Of a stretch of 64,000 bases of DNA, positions 20,926 through 35,600 are shown piece by piece. The notes beneath the pieces were generated by a model. It was given only the letters and a program-made list of their open reading frames with translations. It made no database searches and was not told the origin of the DNA. How positions within the stretch are numbered: the stretch's first letter is position 1; each line of letters begins with the position of its first letter. Source of the DNA: Acanthaster planci (lineage: Eukaryota; Echinodermata; Asteroidea; Valvatida; Acanthasteridae); assembly GCF_001949145.1 (NCBI RefSeq), contig NW_019091356.1, positions 3,463,747 through 3,527,746 on the forward strand, given 5' to 3'. The translations under genes were made by a program, and so were the position numbers.

Positions 20926-23580
20926 AAGTTTGGTATTACTAAGTCCTATTTTCAGTAAAAATTTGAAGTTCTTCAGGACCAAATGTAAGTAGTTTTTTAA
21001 AAGCTGTGGTTTTGCTGTTTAAAAATTAACTAGAATGTAGCTTTACTTTGAAGTTATATTTAAAGATGTACAGAAGGGAAATACATGTACATGGATAAAA
21101 TGTTAACTATTAGGACAAACACTGGCAAAAACGATCTCGTCTAAATGAAAGAATAGTCTTTATTTTCCTGTTATTTCGCTTTTGTTTTTAATCTATAATA
21201 AACCTGATCATTTGCAATAACTTTAGTATAAAAAGTTTCTTGGAAAGACATTTACAATGGATTGCATTTATTTATTTTTACGCTTACAAAAATGTAACAT
21301 TTCTCTACCAAAATACTCAGTTGTAAGATTAGCATTTTTCCTAATTCACAATTCTGAATTACAGCTAATAAATGTACAATGCACTTGGTTCTTGAGGTTC
21401 TTTGCTATTCAGGTATTTCAAACCAATGAGCGATAACAATTCCAGCAATTATTTAACCAGACAAGTTTTTTTTCAGAGAAAGGAGGGACGTTCCTTATGA
21501 CTCCCAGCTTCATCACCTGCCATATACCGGGGCTACCCACTAAAAAAAAAAAAAAAAGCCTGCAACTTTGAACAGTGAATGCTGGGGGAAACACTTGTAC
21601 AGCTCCCCTTCGTTTCTTGGATGTGACAGTCTGCAGGAGAATTCAGTATGAACAGAGACTGGATACCAGACAGTCACAGTCTCCTGGAAGAAGATTTCTT
21701 GTCTCTCTCAGCTTCCAAGTATCAGCCTGACATTTTCTTCTTTTATGTTTTCACAACCCCGTTTTTCGACATGTCATGACTCACATGTGTCGTGCAGCTT
21801 AATAACTACAAATGGTACAAACTTCAACCTTTGAATAGAAGCCCTGATAAATGAAATGACCTGATTAGAGCTTGAAATATACATTGCCACGAAACAAAAA
21901 AAATGAGCTAAGTGAAAACAGTATATGCGACTACTCGGGAATATAACAATTGTTTTGAATATTAATAGAAATCACAACTTATTAATAACTACCCACAAAT
22001 GCACACCATGAAATGCGAGTTACAATTAGAAGTACTTACAAAAACAAAACACACTCCAAAATGTTGAGTACAAACATATGAGCACATTTCTGGTCTATCA
22101 GCACGTCTCCTACAACAAATTCATACTCTGTCATTTTGAGTCAACAAGCCAAAAAAATAGGACTGCTAGATCTGCAAACAAGCATTGGCGCTCCTCTGGC
22201 CAGACATGCCTGCGTGTGCACGCTGCAGATGGTTTTGGCCATTGTGCTCGTAGGCAATGTTTATGATTGCAGTGGTAAAGGCAATTTTCACGATTTGACA
22301 AATGGAATGTTCCATTCCATGCTTAAAGTCCGGTGGAATGGAACTGTCTACACTGAAAGAGGAACACCATGAAATAAAGCAAAAAATCTGCGTTGGGAAA
22401 GCTTTCTAATTTGCATGGGGAGTAAGGGAGTTAGCCTTCTAGTTACCACAGCTCTACGGATCATACCCAGCTATTTTGTCAGAATACGGCATAACCCCCC
22501 CCCCAAAAAAAACTGTAAATGCAGTTCTATTCAGAAATGAAGCAATTTTTTACATCCAAACAATAAAACACCTGGCTAAAAATGAACCTTTGAAAGTGAA
22601 ATAACAGTGAGCATTTAAGAGAAATTGAGAACAAATATCTAATGTGTGCTAACTTCACACATACAAAACTGCTGGTATACAAAATATAACAAACGTTTCT
22701 CCCGTCATTTTCACTCATCTCTCACCCCATTTGTCACGCAGTTCGTCACACGGTATCTCTCTCTCTCTCTCTCACCCACACTCACACTAACATAAGTTTT
22801 CCCCTCCTAAAGCTAGCTCGCACACTTTTGGAACTGAATACAATGGGCAAAATCTTTACAGCACTTTTTGAGGCCAAGAGTTAGGCAAAGTGCTCAAAGC
22901 TAACCAAAAACCGCTCTCTTAGAAACCTCAACACCATGTTCCCAAAGGAATTCTGCAGTACTGACAAGGAAGTAAAACCGTGCAAGTGGAAGACCCTTTT
23001 TTTTTCCGTAAAGGCAAATTACATTAAAAGACGGATTTTGAAAACTTCTGACAAACACGAACGGCAAATGTGACACAGACTAGAACAGCGAAAAGTACAA
23101 AATTCACAAGGATGCCGTAAAACTCAGAGGTCACCCAAAGTTATCACTGTTTGCACGGAAGTGAAGCTGCGAGCCTGAAAAGTAGGCACTGCCAGTGTTG
23201 TCTGATGGCTTATGGCTCTTTGCCACATCATACCAATATCATACAAGTTAAAGCCACAGACACAAAAGACCCTGTTGGACACGGCTCAACTTTAGACGGT
23301 ATATCAAAGAACCGTCAAGATGTTTTGCACATCAAAAACTGTCCTCTACAAACACAAACAGTATTTCCTTCAGGCTAAAAAGAACTGTTCACTCACAGGG
23401 TCACAAAAGAAAGAAAGAAAGAAAAACAAGCTAACTGCACCCAATGTCAGAATTTGGAAAAAGCTTTTTGAGACAACTTACATAAGGCATGCGTGAAAAT
23501 GTGTACTTTTTTGGTTTTATAAATGCATCAAAATTCAGAAAATAGAGTTGTCTAAGCCCTTCCTAGTCCACTCAGCCTCA
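20926..23580. other. Integrin 3' UTR / intergenic sequence
   Basis: AT-rich, no gene seen. TTTATTTATTTTT near 21265 gives AATAAA on the minus strand and could end the integrin transcript. A TC microsatellite (about 22746-22771) and a C-run/A-run tract (about 22495-22511) are present. Confidence 0.45.
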
Positions 23581-23646
23581 TCATAAATCAGCTCTCTTCT
23601 CGTCACTGTCCACTGGGCTGTACTTTTTCCTTTTGAAGAAGCCGCA
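23581..23646 (-). CDS. Integrin alpha last exon (GFFKR and stop)
   Basis: Encodes [21 protein letters not shown] and a TGA at 23581-23583. GFFKR is the diagnostic membrane-proximal motif; only 15 residues follow it. Confidence 0.97.
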   Translation of the reverse strand, partial: CGFFKRKKYSPVDSDEKRADL

Positions 23647-26600
23647 CTAGAGAAGAAATTGAAAGGAACGTCACAGCGTGCTGTTTGTATTAAACTGAAC
23701 ATCATGGTACATCGCTTGTTTTAAAACGTCCGTTGAGCTTTGCGTTGTTGCAGAGGAAATGCTGGAGTCCACACGTCCAACTGTTGACAGCATTTCCTGA
23801 CCTACCCATAATGCAGCCAACTTACCTTCCAGAGAATCAGGATGACCAGCAATAGGAGCAGGAGGCCCCCTAGCACCGCGAGAATGATTATCCAGCTGGG
23901 AACCCTCTTCACGACCGGCTCATCTGGGCTCGCTATGGTGGAGACCTGAATGCAACAGAAAACCCCAGAAATTTGCTGAAGCTCAGAGCGGCATCGCTTG
24001 TGATGCAGGGCACCAGTCAAAACGTGCACGGATGCCCAATGCCTGTGGCTGGCATACAAGTACTTTTTACAGAGTGCGTTATGTTCTGCTTTGATGCCAA
24101 ACTGTTGCTGTATGGGCTTGCTTTCAGTAACTGACGGGTTGTGTCCAAATTATGGCTATGGCTGGAAATAACACTGCCACCTACAGGAGAGCCACCGGCT
24201 GGTGGCTGACTCCATTTCCCATAGACTTGTACATTATCACGAGCCGTAGCCGGCTAAGGATTCTTCTGACTGACAACACCATTACTACTTCAAATGTCAA
24301 GGCAAGATCCCTCTATCAAATGCCCCTCCCCTTCTCATGTCGTCCCCGAGAGTCTCTCTGATGACAAGCGGAGCTAACAGACCAACAGTCCTACCTCCAT
24401 CATGACTTGGGGGAGCTCTGGTGGGGGTATGGCATAGGGAAGGTCCAGCACTCTGGCAACACCACGGGAGGAAATCTCAAACCGGTCATAGTCCGTCTGA
24501 GAGGGTTACAAGGGGGGAACGGCAAGTCAACAAAATGGCGGTGAAGAAGTTTGGAGCAAGACCGAGAAAAACTCACGACTGCAATATCTGGAAACATCCC
24601 GACTGCAACGTGTGTTCTTGGTCACCGTGACATCTATTGGCAGAGGTTTACCAGACCCTGCATTTGTCTCAGACTGTGGCTTTACGGATCTAGAAATCAA
24701 CCAATGCAAGCCTTGGTTCCAACCAAACTGGCGGGAGAACTCAAGCAAATGTTGCCAAGACAGAGACCTGGATATGTGTCAAGTCGATGGCCCCCCTTCA
24801 TTGGAGAGGGGGGGGCTTGAAAGCTACATCCAGCCGTGGCCGGCAGAGGCAGCTGGAGCCCAGGCTCAGTGCAACCGACGACGCATTACAGAGACCTCCA
24901 AGACTCACCTCGATCAGGGTGTTGTTCCACAGCCGGGCCACAAACTTGATGACCTCGCTCTCCCCGCTCTTCAGCTCCTGGATGGAGCAGCTGATGGACA
25001 GGCAGTTGCCCGTGGAGCAGTCCGCCTTACCTATTTGCTGCTCCGGCTGCTCTGCCTGGCGTCGCTTCCGGTCTGCCTCCACGTCACGGGTGCTGCTCAC
25101 ACTCTCGTTACCACCAGCTTGGGTGTCTTCTTCGATCTGAATTCATTTGGGGGGAAAAGGAGGACTACATGCTTTTTTTCAGGGAAGCCTGGGTCCAATT
25201 TTTCAATTACCTTCAAGCACAACTGCTGAGAGTGGAACAAGCCCCAAATACCAACCCCAGTTTTTAAAAATGCTTTCAAAGATGCACACTGCTTTACCTT
25301 CCTGGTTCTTGCTATTAAAACACATCAATGTGGTAAGCGATATTCTGCATGGTGGTTCTATGAACTAGGGTCCAACTAGCACTCATTCTTAAAGCTCAGT
25401 TTTGCTTCAGGTTTCAGTTCCATACAACACAACAGGCTATGGATCTTTGTGGGCTTAAACACTTTCTGTAGCACATTTTACATAACGCCCTATCTGTTAA
25501 CGAACCAATATTTAACGCCTCTTTTTTCCAGCCAAACTGATGACGACACGTTTTGGGAGTCCCGGGTGAAGCTGAAAGAGGAAATGACAGCCAGGTTTCG
25601 GAAACAAACAACCGAAACTGAGGCTTACCGTGAGGTTCAGCGGGTTGACGGCCCCCTGGACATTGCAGCGACTGCCCAAGCTGGGCTCCACCCGGATCAG
25701 ATACAGCAAGAAGTCGCCGTCCTCGTCCCGCATCGGCCAGGAGACATCGAAGGAAGTCCGGCCGGCATTGCTGGGTCCTGCGTTGCTTACCTGAGGATGA
25801 GTACAAGCCGTAAATCCTGTAGATTTGTGGGCATCAGGAAAACTTAGGGACTGTGTCTAAATGGTAGAACGGCCAAAACAAAATGCTTGAAAAACATTAC
25901 TGCCGCGCACCTCATAGACGTGAACGACGAGAGGACCTGCTTCGCTATCCTTGATGATCTCGGGATTGTCGATGCCGTCGGGCGTGAAGGCCACCTGCGC
26001 TGGTATGGAGCGCCTGAAATCATTGATGGAATCAATAAATGAGCTGGTAATCCAGAACGGATGAAAAAAAAAAGAGCAAACTGTACTTAAGTCATGACAA
26101 AATGTCAGAATTTCATTTCCTCATCGTTAAAAAAATGCAGGAACCCCCGATGTAGGATCTCCTCGGCCAGCAGCCCTCCCTCCCCGGACATTAAATCCTG
26201 TGACTGTAGTAGAGTACCTTGCTGAGGGACACGGCTTGACTAGTCCCAAACACCCAACAAACTTTTGTCAGTAAAATCTGTTTTTCTTTGAGTCCACGCG
26301 TTCCAACCTCCGCCACAAAACCTTCCGTCAGACACTGTTACAATTCTATTTGATTCGAAATGACCAGACTAACTTACCCCAGTAGCACCACATCTACTTT
26401 TGCTTTGACTCCCACCGTGATGTTCAGGTAGTTGTTGATCAACTTATCTGGGGATGCCTCCAAGTTTTCACTGAACACAAAACATGCAGAAACGTTGTGA
26501 AATGGACGGCAGCCACAAAGGAAGGCCTAACGTTAGTTTTTTTCACGTTACGTTGCCACAAGCAATCGAAGCGAACATGACCAGTGGACAAAAACGGGCT

Positions 26601-29600
26601 CCTTTCAATCTGCACCTCGTACCTAAGTTGAGATTTTTTTTTTGGCACAACAGTGGGGTTCAATGTGAGACGATGGTCCCCCTTACCTCATGGCCGACAG
26701 AGCAAACGTGACGGATGACGTGTCCCCGATCAGTTGGAAGCTGGAGAACTTGAGACCAAAATCGGCCTGCAAGATGCAACAAAATGGAGATATCTGAGGC
26801 TACTCAACTCACAAATCTACAAATCAATGGGGTTTTGACGAGCAGGCTAGTGCATTAACCAGTGATGACGTCGATGGCATTGTCTGCGAACATGCAAGGT
26901 CGTGACCACAATATATTGAGGTCTCAAAAAGTAAAACTCGGATTCAGTCATATCTTGGCATTCGGACGAAGTAAATTAAGGGTGAATTGTGGGTTCATGA
27001 CGGAACGGGGAAACCTTCCCACTGAACCACGTCTCCCCGGGATGACATCACAGCTACGCTGCCCTCGGCGGTCCAGGAAAAGCAAGGCTAATTTTAAACG
27101 TTTAAAATGTGCATTTTTTTCGATGCATCTACCCTAAGCTTCCAGGATTCCTACTCACCTTGGTCCCACCGATGAGTGGGTTACCAACATCGCAGATGAT
27201 GGTATCCACTTCTGTATCATCGCTGCAAGTGATCGAAAAATCCTGCGCCACAAAAAAAAGGGTTTTTCCCATGGGAAGATATGATTAATTATATCTAAGA
27301 TGTATGTTGGAACGATGTTTAGATGTAATCACCAAGCCAAGCGGTTAAGAACGCAACATTTCGCTACTCTTCTAAAAAAAACATACGAATGAGAATGAAA
27401 AGCAAAAACCATATACTTAAATTGAAAAACAATTCAGATTTGATTGGTTGGCCGACTCACGCTTTCCTTTCGTTGGACGCGCACAAACTGCAACCCTGTC
27501 GGCACGACGACCCTCAAGGTTGCTAGGAAGGCATCCTCTCCCCGGTTCAGTATTTCGATGTCCAGGATGATGGAGTCGCTACTGCCAATCACCAAATCAC
27601 TGGTAGACCTGCATGTACATTATTGGGGGAAATAAAAATGGTAACCACCCAACTGTTAGGGAGAAACAAAAAAAAATCGTGAAAAACCCGGCTGGCTGGC
27701 TTGCCCCGAGCTGAAAAGTCTCATTTCGTAACGCTGAGAAATTGTGGTTGGTCTGGTTCACATTTTACTCACGTGGATGCTTTCACGTCCAAGTCGGGGA
27801 CACAAATGTTGTCCTCGCAGTTGTTGTTGATGTACACCTGAAAAGACGCCCAAGAAAAGTTAGGACGCGAGTATTCAATTCACTTGGAGAGCGGGAAAAG
27901 AAGGACCTTTGGAAATTATCAACCTTGCTATTATACACGTCGACAAACAGAAAAATGCCCTCCTGACACACAAACCAAACATGTACTTCAAAAGTCTGGG
28001 AATGCATTTCAAAGAATCTAATTGGATCAGGGGCGCGAGTGGCCACTGAAATGCAAAAAGTTCCCATACTTTTGTACAGACCAGGTGTACAAAAAAGCTG
28101 AAATTCAGGGTCAACATCTAAACCCCCAAAAAGCTAAAATCAGCTAAAAAGCTGCACTCTCACACCCCTGTTGGATGGAAACTAGAATGAAAAATTATTT
28201 TGACAGTACAGACACGGGCGTGGATGAGAAACTAAATATGACAGTTTACTGGGCCTCAGCCCTGGGCGATTTCAGGACCCAGTCAGTGTTCAACTCTTGG
28301 AACAGTTCCCATCCAAGAACCGGGATCCAATCGGGACAGTTTCCTCTCTGTACCTGCTCCATGGTGACAGAGGAGGATTCCGCACTCAGGAAAGGCTGCA
28401 GCTCGTAGGGAGCGAAGACGGCATCCTCGTCGTTCAAGCTGTACTCCAGGTTGATAGAGATTGGACGAAGTTTATCCCTGATGCCCGCCTAGGTCAGAAA
28501 AAGAATATCAAACACATTTAAAAAAAAAAAAAAATTTCACACAGAAACCTTTTGACGTCAACCCTCCCCAAAATAGGTTTACTGAAGTTGTGGTACAATC
28601 GAACTTGGAGTGAAAAAAATGTGTAGCTTTCATTATCACAGTTGTTTTCTCATTACTTGTGGTAACATATCTTGCTTATGGACACACATGCAAGCGGGAA
28701 CTGTACCTTGACATATGCTAGGTTTTCTCGGCACCATTCGGTGTTCTTGGTCAGCTCCATTTTGGTGATGTCCTGGTTGGTTCCCGGGGCTGAGCCATCA
28801 GCAAAGAGCGCCCTCGGGTTGACCATCTTCAAGGAGTCCAGGGACAGCTTGTACTGTATTTCTGCGACAGGCCGACAACACAGCAAACAAAATCAAAACA
28901 AACAAAATCTCACAGCCAGGGCCAAAGTGGGAAGCAGTTGAGGAGAAAGACGGCTGAGGACAAACCCTGACCACAATCGAAATCTCGGTTCATCTTTTGG
29001 AGTAACCCAGCACACCCTGGTTGCCGTTACCGGGCCAGCCTGGCAGCGCTGCGGTTTCAGGGAGGAGCCAAACTTCGTCAGCAAATTCTCTGCAGCTTTG
29101 GCTCCCTACAGGCAATCAAGCCTTGTGCGCCGGGAAAAAAAAATGGCCACACTACGAATTCCTCAATCTTGACAAAAATCTCCAAAAAAAACCCCCCTGG
29201 TGAATTCTGAAGAGTCTCGGAGGATTTGAGGCATGATGTCGAATGGAATGGAACTACTCACGTGCAGTGTCTGGAATGTGTTTGCCTTTGTACGTTAAAC
29301 AGGATGTAATCTCAAAACTGCAAAGAAGGTAACAACGAAAAGAGAAAAGATTGAATGTGATGAAACTGAATACTAGTGATTTGATTTATGTATTATATTT
29401 CTCGATTGTCATCAGATTTTTTTTCTAATAATGACCTTGTTGCTAGACTCCCATCAGGCAGTAAGTGAGTCTTGTTCTCCAAGTTGATTCCCTCCGGTGA
29501 AACAGAGAGAAAAGCTTTTAACAAAATAACTGGACGAGATCTGAAAAAAAAGAAGAAAACCAGTTAATCCAAATAATTGAGAATATACAACAAATGATTG

Positions 29601-32600
29601 AATACTAACCTAACAAAGGTTTGGCTTTTTAATTTTTTTTCCACACAATAACAAACTTTCACACAATAACGAACACTTTTAAAATATTTACGTGAAATTA
29701 AAAATATCCCATGTTCCAGTCAATTTCTAGCAAGGGAATTTTCCCTCGAGACTTATTAAAAAACTAGTTCCTTTCTCAAGCTCAAAGAATAAAGTAAAAG
29801 TGATTCCCTTGTTTAATCAAAATGGATGATGGAAGTCTTGATTGCATCATCTGTCCTTACCGTACGAGTACTGCTAAATCTGAGTTCTGGGCTCCAATTA
29901 ACAGATCTGCGAGACAGAGGACAATATGGTAAGACGGTTGATGAATTGGGAAAGAAATGAATAGAACCTGACAGAGTCCACACGATGAATACTAGAAACG
30001 ATTGGAACCTTTGAGTATTAAAGTGCTCACATGCTTTAAGAATGAAATTGTGTGGATGAAGGGTAACGCAGCACCTCAACCGCAGTGACACTTTGCCAGC
30101 ACTCCAAAGCCTAAGACTACAGCTTGTAGGTAAAGGCCGGTTCATACTTGGGAGTGAAAGCGAACACAAATGCGAATTTGTGACGTCAAATCAAATATTC
30201 ACGTTGCAAATTTGTAAAAGGTTGAGCACAGTTCAACTCGAGAGAAATTTCCCTGCAAAGGTGTGACATCAAGTTTGCTTCGCTTTTGTATTCGCCTGAA
30301 GTATGAACTGGCCTTTAGGCAGTCTTCATACATCCTGACTGTGGCTAGAGAAAGCACGCCCGTCCACAGAAGACACTGGCTAGAGGCTACGGCCTCTTCC
30401 CATAAACATGTGCATTATTTGAAGCCACAACCACAACGTTTGGGACACGGCCCAAGAATGGTGGCACGTTTTTCAACAGAATTCTTCACCTTTTTTTGCA
30501 TTCAGTTCTCGGGCGAGGCATAACTGGCACTGCCTACCTGGGTACTTATTTTTGTCCATGTCCAGCCCTCCAGACAAAGCGTAGCCAAATGTTGTCACAT
30601 TCTGAAGGTTGAAATCAGCTGCTCTCAAAACCTGACGTAAAATACAAAAGAACACCTATTTCTCCAATCCAAACAAGTGGCGACCAGGCAAACAGAAACA
30701 ATCAGGACAAGGCGCGTACATGGCGACTGAAATATTTTTGTCTCACTAGGAACTACAATAAGAAAGTGGTCAACAGTATTACAACTCAGTTTACTTTAAA
30801 ACTGGACGCTGAACTCAAAATCAGTTCCTGGCAACACGAGATGCACTTTTTAGCATCAGACTGGTTTGCTTTCAGTACATATGATTACTAGAGACACACT
30901 GGCTGTCGAAGTCAGACAGGGCCCGAAATTTAAATCCTGTCCAACCAACTGGGCAGACCAACAACCCAGGGCTATGTACAAGGTTTAGTTGATTAGTACT
31001 GCAGTGGCAAGCTATTCCCGTGGTCTGAAGTCCGACGCCCCCTATCGTCAGTCTTCTTCGTTCAGCCCACAACCAACTGGCTAGTGCGTTCACCTACCTG
31101 CGTGCTCCTGAGCCGCAGTCCGTCTGGTGTCCCAAGGTGGATGAATACCACACCTTCCTGGTTGTCACCCTGGTATGGTGCCCCGATGGCTACGTCTGTC
31201 ATAAACGATGATTTGAACACGGCCTTAGTCTGTTTCTGTTCAAAAGCCACGGCTGTGGCTAAAAATAGCACATCTACCACCGGGGAGCCACTGGCTTGCT
31301 GTGTCTGACAACAGACCAATGAAATGGGAGGAATGCTCATAAATATGTATGAAGTGTAATAAAAGCCAGTTCTTACCATTGTAACTGTCCTGGTTGACAT
31401 CTCCTAACGACGTGATGGATGACCCCAGCCGTGACCTTATCATCTCACCGGTGATAGTACTTGGTTCAGAAAAACTATGCTGTAATCCCCCAAAAAACCA
31501 AAATCCAAAAGTCAAACCATTTTTGTGTATTTTTTTAAACACAAACCTCTTGTAAAATACACCTTTGTTTCTCCATTAACTTTGCTGTCAATTTTTTTCA
31601 CAATTTCAAAGAGTCTTTTGGTTCCCTTGTTGCTTGTATGCTAATGAGTATTTCCATATTCATGAGCAAAACTGTGATGTCACTTTAGGAAGAATTCCTC
31701 AATGTTCCATTGGTTTCTCCACAAACAACTGCTGATTGTTTTTTTTTACAAATGTTAGTTTTTCTAATTGTGTCCAAAAAAGTCTCCGCCACTACACTTC
31801 AAGTCATGGCTAAGATTGTTTTTGAAACAAGACACATTGCTTGCATCAGCATTTCTCTGATCCGTAATGATATTTTACAAAGCTCCAAAAATCTTGACGC
31901 AAACCCTCACCGTGTTAAAGCTAACACACCGAAAGCTCCTTAAAAAGAGGATTTTGCACAACTAAGGACAGTACACCCTTCCAACGTTACCTAACATGGG
32001 GTACAATCCTAGAAAGAGCCACTGGTCTAGTGTAAGAGGTTTTGTCCGGATTCAGGAAGATTCAAGACGGCCTCGGATTAAAGGGAAACTTTTCAATTAA
32101 CGTTTACGAAAAATGGAACTGAAGGACTCACATCTGCATTTTGGTAGTAAATGTACACCCTCCCTGCCTCCCATTTCTCAACCGTTGTCCGCCTGTCAGA
32201 GAACATGGGTGCTCCAACGATGACATCATCCAACCTGCAATGAGTATAAACCCAGGCAACAGCTTAAACAGAATTCATGTCACTAAATTCAGACTTTTTT
32301 TTCAGGTGACTCTCTGAGTCACTGTCTCAGCTTCCTTGTCAAGCAAAGCTCTTCAGATGACTCCCCGTTGCCAAGGTAACAAATGATATCTCATCCTGAG
32401 GGAACAGGTAAGATTTTGTGGTCAATAAGATGGAGTGGTCGTCATGCCAACATGGTTATGTTACAGCACAGCCTTTTCAACTTTACAAACTCCAACGTGA
32501 CAAAAACATCTAAATATGCTTGTCGCCCCGAAGAAGAATTTTTGCGCCAGTTGCCATGACAACTGTAAAATTCACTTTGGGGCAAACTCAATTGATGCCC

Positions 32601-35600
32601 ACCTCCTCGCCAGTGCTAGGATTATATTTACTCCTGGACCAGGTTTGGCTGGGGGTTGGCCGAAAGTCTAATGCAGCTGACTCCAGAGGGGATGTACACT
32701 AATGCACAGATGATGGCATTTCTGGATACGGCCACTGTTCGCAAATTCCCTTTTTGCCCTTCCCAAAGTAATCATTATTTACACGGCAAACTGAGTTCTC
32801 TCGCGAGAGCTTACAGCGGGGTAAAAAAAAAGGAGCTCTACACCCACGCTTTGCTGCTTTCCAACTAGTGAAGCCAATCCAGTGAAAATCCTGCCGTCTC
32901 ACCTCTGACCATCTGACAGAGCTCTTGTCCCCGAAGGTTCTAATGGAGGTGTACGGCGAGAGCGGCAGTGAGCCAACTCAAATAGCCAAAAGAACACCAA
33001 AAATAACAAACATCACTACAACTATCAGGGAGGTGAAACCGGCGAGCGTCAATCCTAGCAACACAGGCAATGTAAACGTTGACAAATGGCCACAAGGACA
33101 ACAAACGCTCCCAACTGAGAGCCTCGCGTCGACGAGGCATGTTGACAGCAAAGTGCTGGACTAACACATCTGGGACTGCTCCGGTTGGCCACTCTAAGAA
33201 GTCTGAACCCATCCAGCACTCCACAAATGCATATCACTTGTTCAGTCAATTTCCCCCGTGAAACTAGCTTCCTCCCATCAAAGTCATCGGGATGAATCGA
33301 TGACCAAACAAAATATTGACCGACGCAACGTGCTGTCAGCTCCATGCAGAGAGAAGAACACACGTTGAATACTGAATACGATCCCACATGCTTTTTTTTT
33401 TTTCTAGAAACACAGCTCTTCTGGTCCAGCACAAAATGCAGAGTTGTGGCTTCACGTTAAACTATGAAAAGAAAATACTTGTATAATGGAGGTTGTTCCT
33501 CCTGTAAAAACAAACAAAACAAGTGTATGGGAAATTTATAAATTTGAAGAGAAGTTTAGGACCCCTATTTTTCCACATTTTGTAAAATGAACATGGGAAA
33601 CTAAATTCACAACATTTTACAGTAACCAAGCAAAGGTCTGGGAAAGTACCTTAACCACCAAACTACAATTCAGGCACAAATCCTCCGTGAGGGAGCACAA
33701 AGGGAAGGTCGGTTTCAATGAATCAACGCCCCCTTTGCTGTCATGCGTAAGGGAATTTTCGTTCTCTGCTAACGTAGCATGCTTACCCGTCATTATTGAC
33801 GTCTTCAGCGACCACTGCATAGCCAAAGTATGAGGCAATCTGCTCCCCTTGCAATTCTGCAAGGGGTTGCAAGTCCTTGTCAAAGATGGTGACCTGAATG
33901 GCAAAGGAAACATCGATAGTGAGTTAGCTTAACTTTGCAATATTTGGGTTCATTCAAAGTAGGGCCCTAGCAATTTTCTAGGAGGGAGCAGCTGGCCTTC
34001 CCAAAACTTGTTCTCAGTACCTTGGGATAGTGATGTGAGAGGTTCCAACAAAATGTCTGTGCTTTTTATGGGGAGCAGCGGGGTTAGAATATGTATCTAC
34101 AGGAGGGCATATTTTTTGAAGACTGAACTTGGGGGGCATTTTAGGAGATGAAAACATTTTTTGGAACATGTTTCTCAAATATATCATTTCCTTGAAAGGT
34201 CCTGAACTTTATGGAAGGCTTTGAAGGAGGGGGGGTCAAAAACGAAGGCTTGCTTGACTTGTACGTGACTCCAAACGGGAACAGCACTAAATGCTGGTTG
34301 TTATGGAATGATTGACAATATTGCTCTTATTTCAGAAACAAAAGCTGAGTATAAACTGAACAAGTGTTCCTTAACAATTGACAAACTCTTCTTCTTGTAA
34401 TCAAACGGCCCATCCCTATGTTGATTTGTGAAAAGCCAATCTTCACCGTGTGAAGTGATTACGGAATAAACCCCCCTTACAAGGAAGAAAATCCACAATT
34501 GTGCTACAACAACAACAATGAACGGAATTGACGGGATAAGGCTTCAGGGGGGGGAATTTCCACCTTCAAGACAAAGACCACCAAACAAACACTCCTCAAT
34601 CTAAAAAAAAGGAAAACAAACAAGCTGGGTCACTTTCCATTTCCGCTGAAGGCCCGATCGTTTCCCTGCTGTGTTACTCACTTTGCCTGTCAGATAATTT
34701 CCCCTCGGTGCTCCCACGACATACTCGGGTTGGCCGTCACCGGTGAAATCACCCAGTGCCACAGCAAAGCCTGAAACCAAAACACAAAACCCCAATGAAA
34801 AATAATTCATGACTTGCTCCATCTGGTCCATGACTTTTATCCGTGATCCACGTGGCTACAGAGAAGAATGCGTCTGTATTTCTGCTTCAGAAAGGGGTTG
34901 AGAGAGACATCAGTATCAATAACATGCTGTGGGATCTTTTTTTTTTTAAAGGTGGAATCTCTTTTTAAAATTAAAGGCACCGGACAGTTTGAAGTATTTT
35001 GTAGTTCAGCTCCCCCCAAAGAGACATTGATCTTGAAAGTTTCCCTCAAGCTTGAGAAATGTTACAAACTGATCATCCCTTCAGCCTTGCTTGCCGATTT
35101 CTCTGAAACATGGCGAGATTTTCAGAGAAGGTCGACACCCAGAGATTTCTGGCAACCCTCTGGGTGTTTAGCACAGAGTCAATTAGGTCGTGATTACACG
35201 CACGCGTCGGAAGCATGAAAATAAAACCAGAGGTGGTGAAAGTGAAAGGTGATCTTCAGACAAATAAACCAACTTCCTGATGAGAGACAGGTGGCCAAGG
35301 AAAGTCTCAACTAACACAGCCAAGTGACTCGCGATGCTGCTTCTGAGGACACAATTCCCAACACAGAATGAATAAAAATCTTACCCCCTTCTGCTCATCA
35401 TGCTCCCACGAGTTTGGGAGCGTGAGAAATAACTCTAACATCGTACCAGAGATTGTGACCTTACAGGAAACAAATAGACCTTGTCATGTTTACACATTCC
35501 TTAATTTTCAGGAAAATAAAAGCTAGACACGGGCCCCTCTTTGCATGTTCGTAGATGTATGGTTCTCCATCGGCATTATGGGCTTGTACATTGTTAGTGA

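Noticed and set aside
24612-25229. 205-codon + strand frame
   Set aside because: Antisense shadow of a GC-rich integrin exon.
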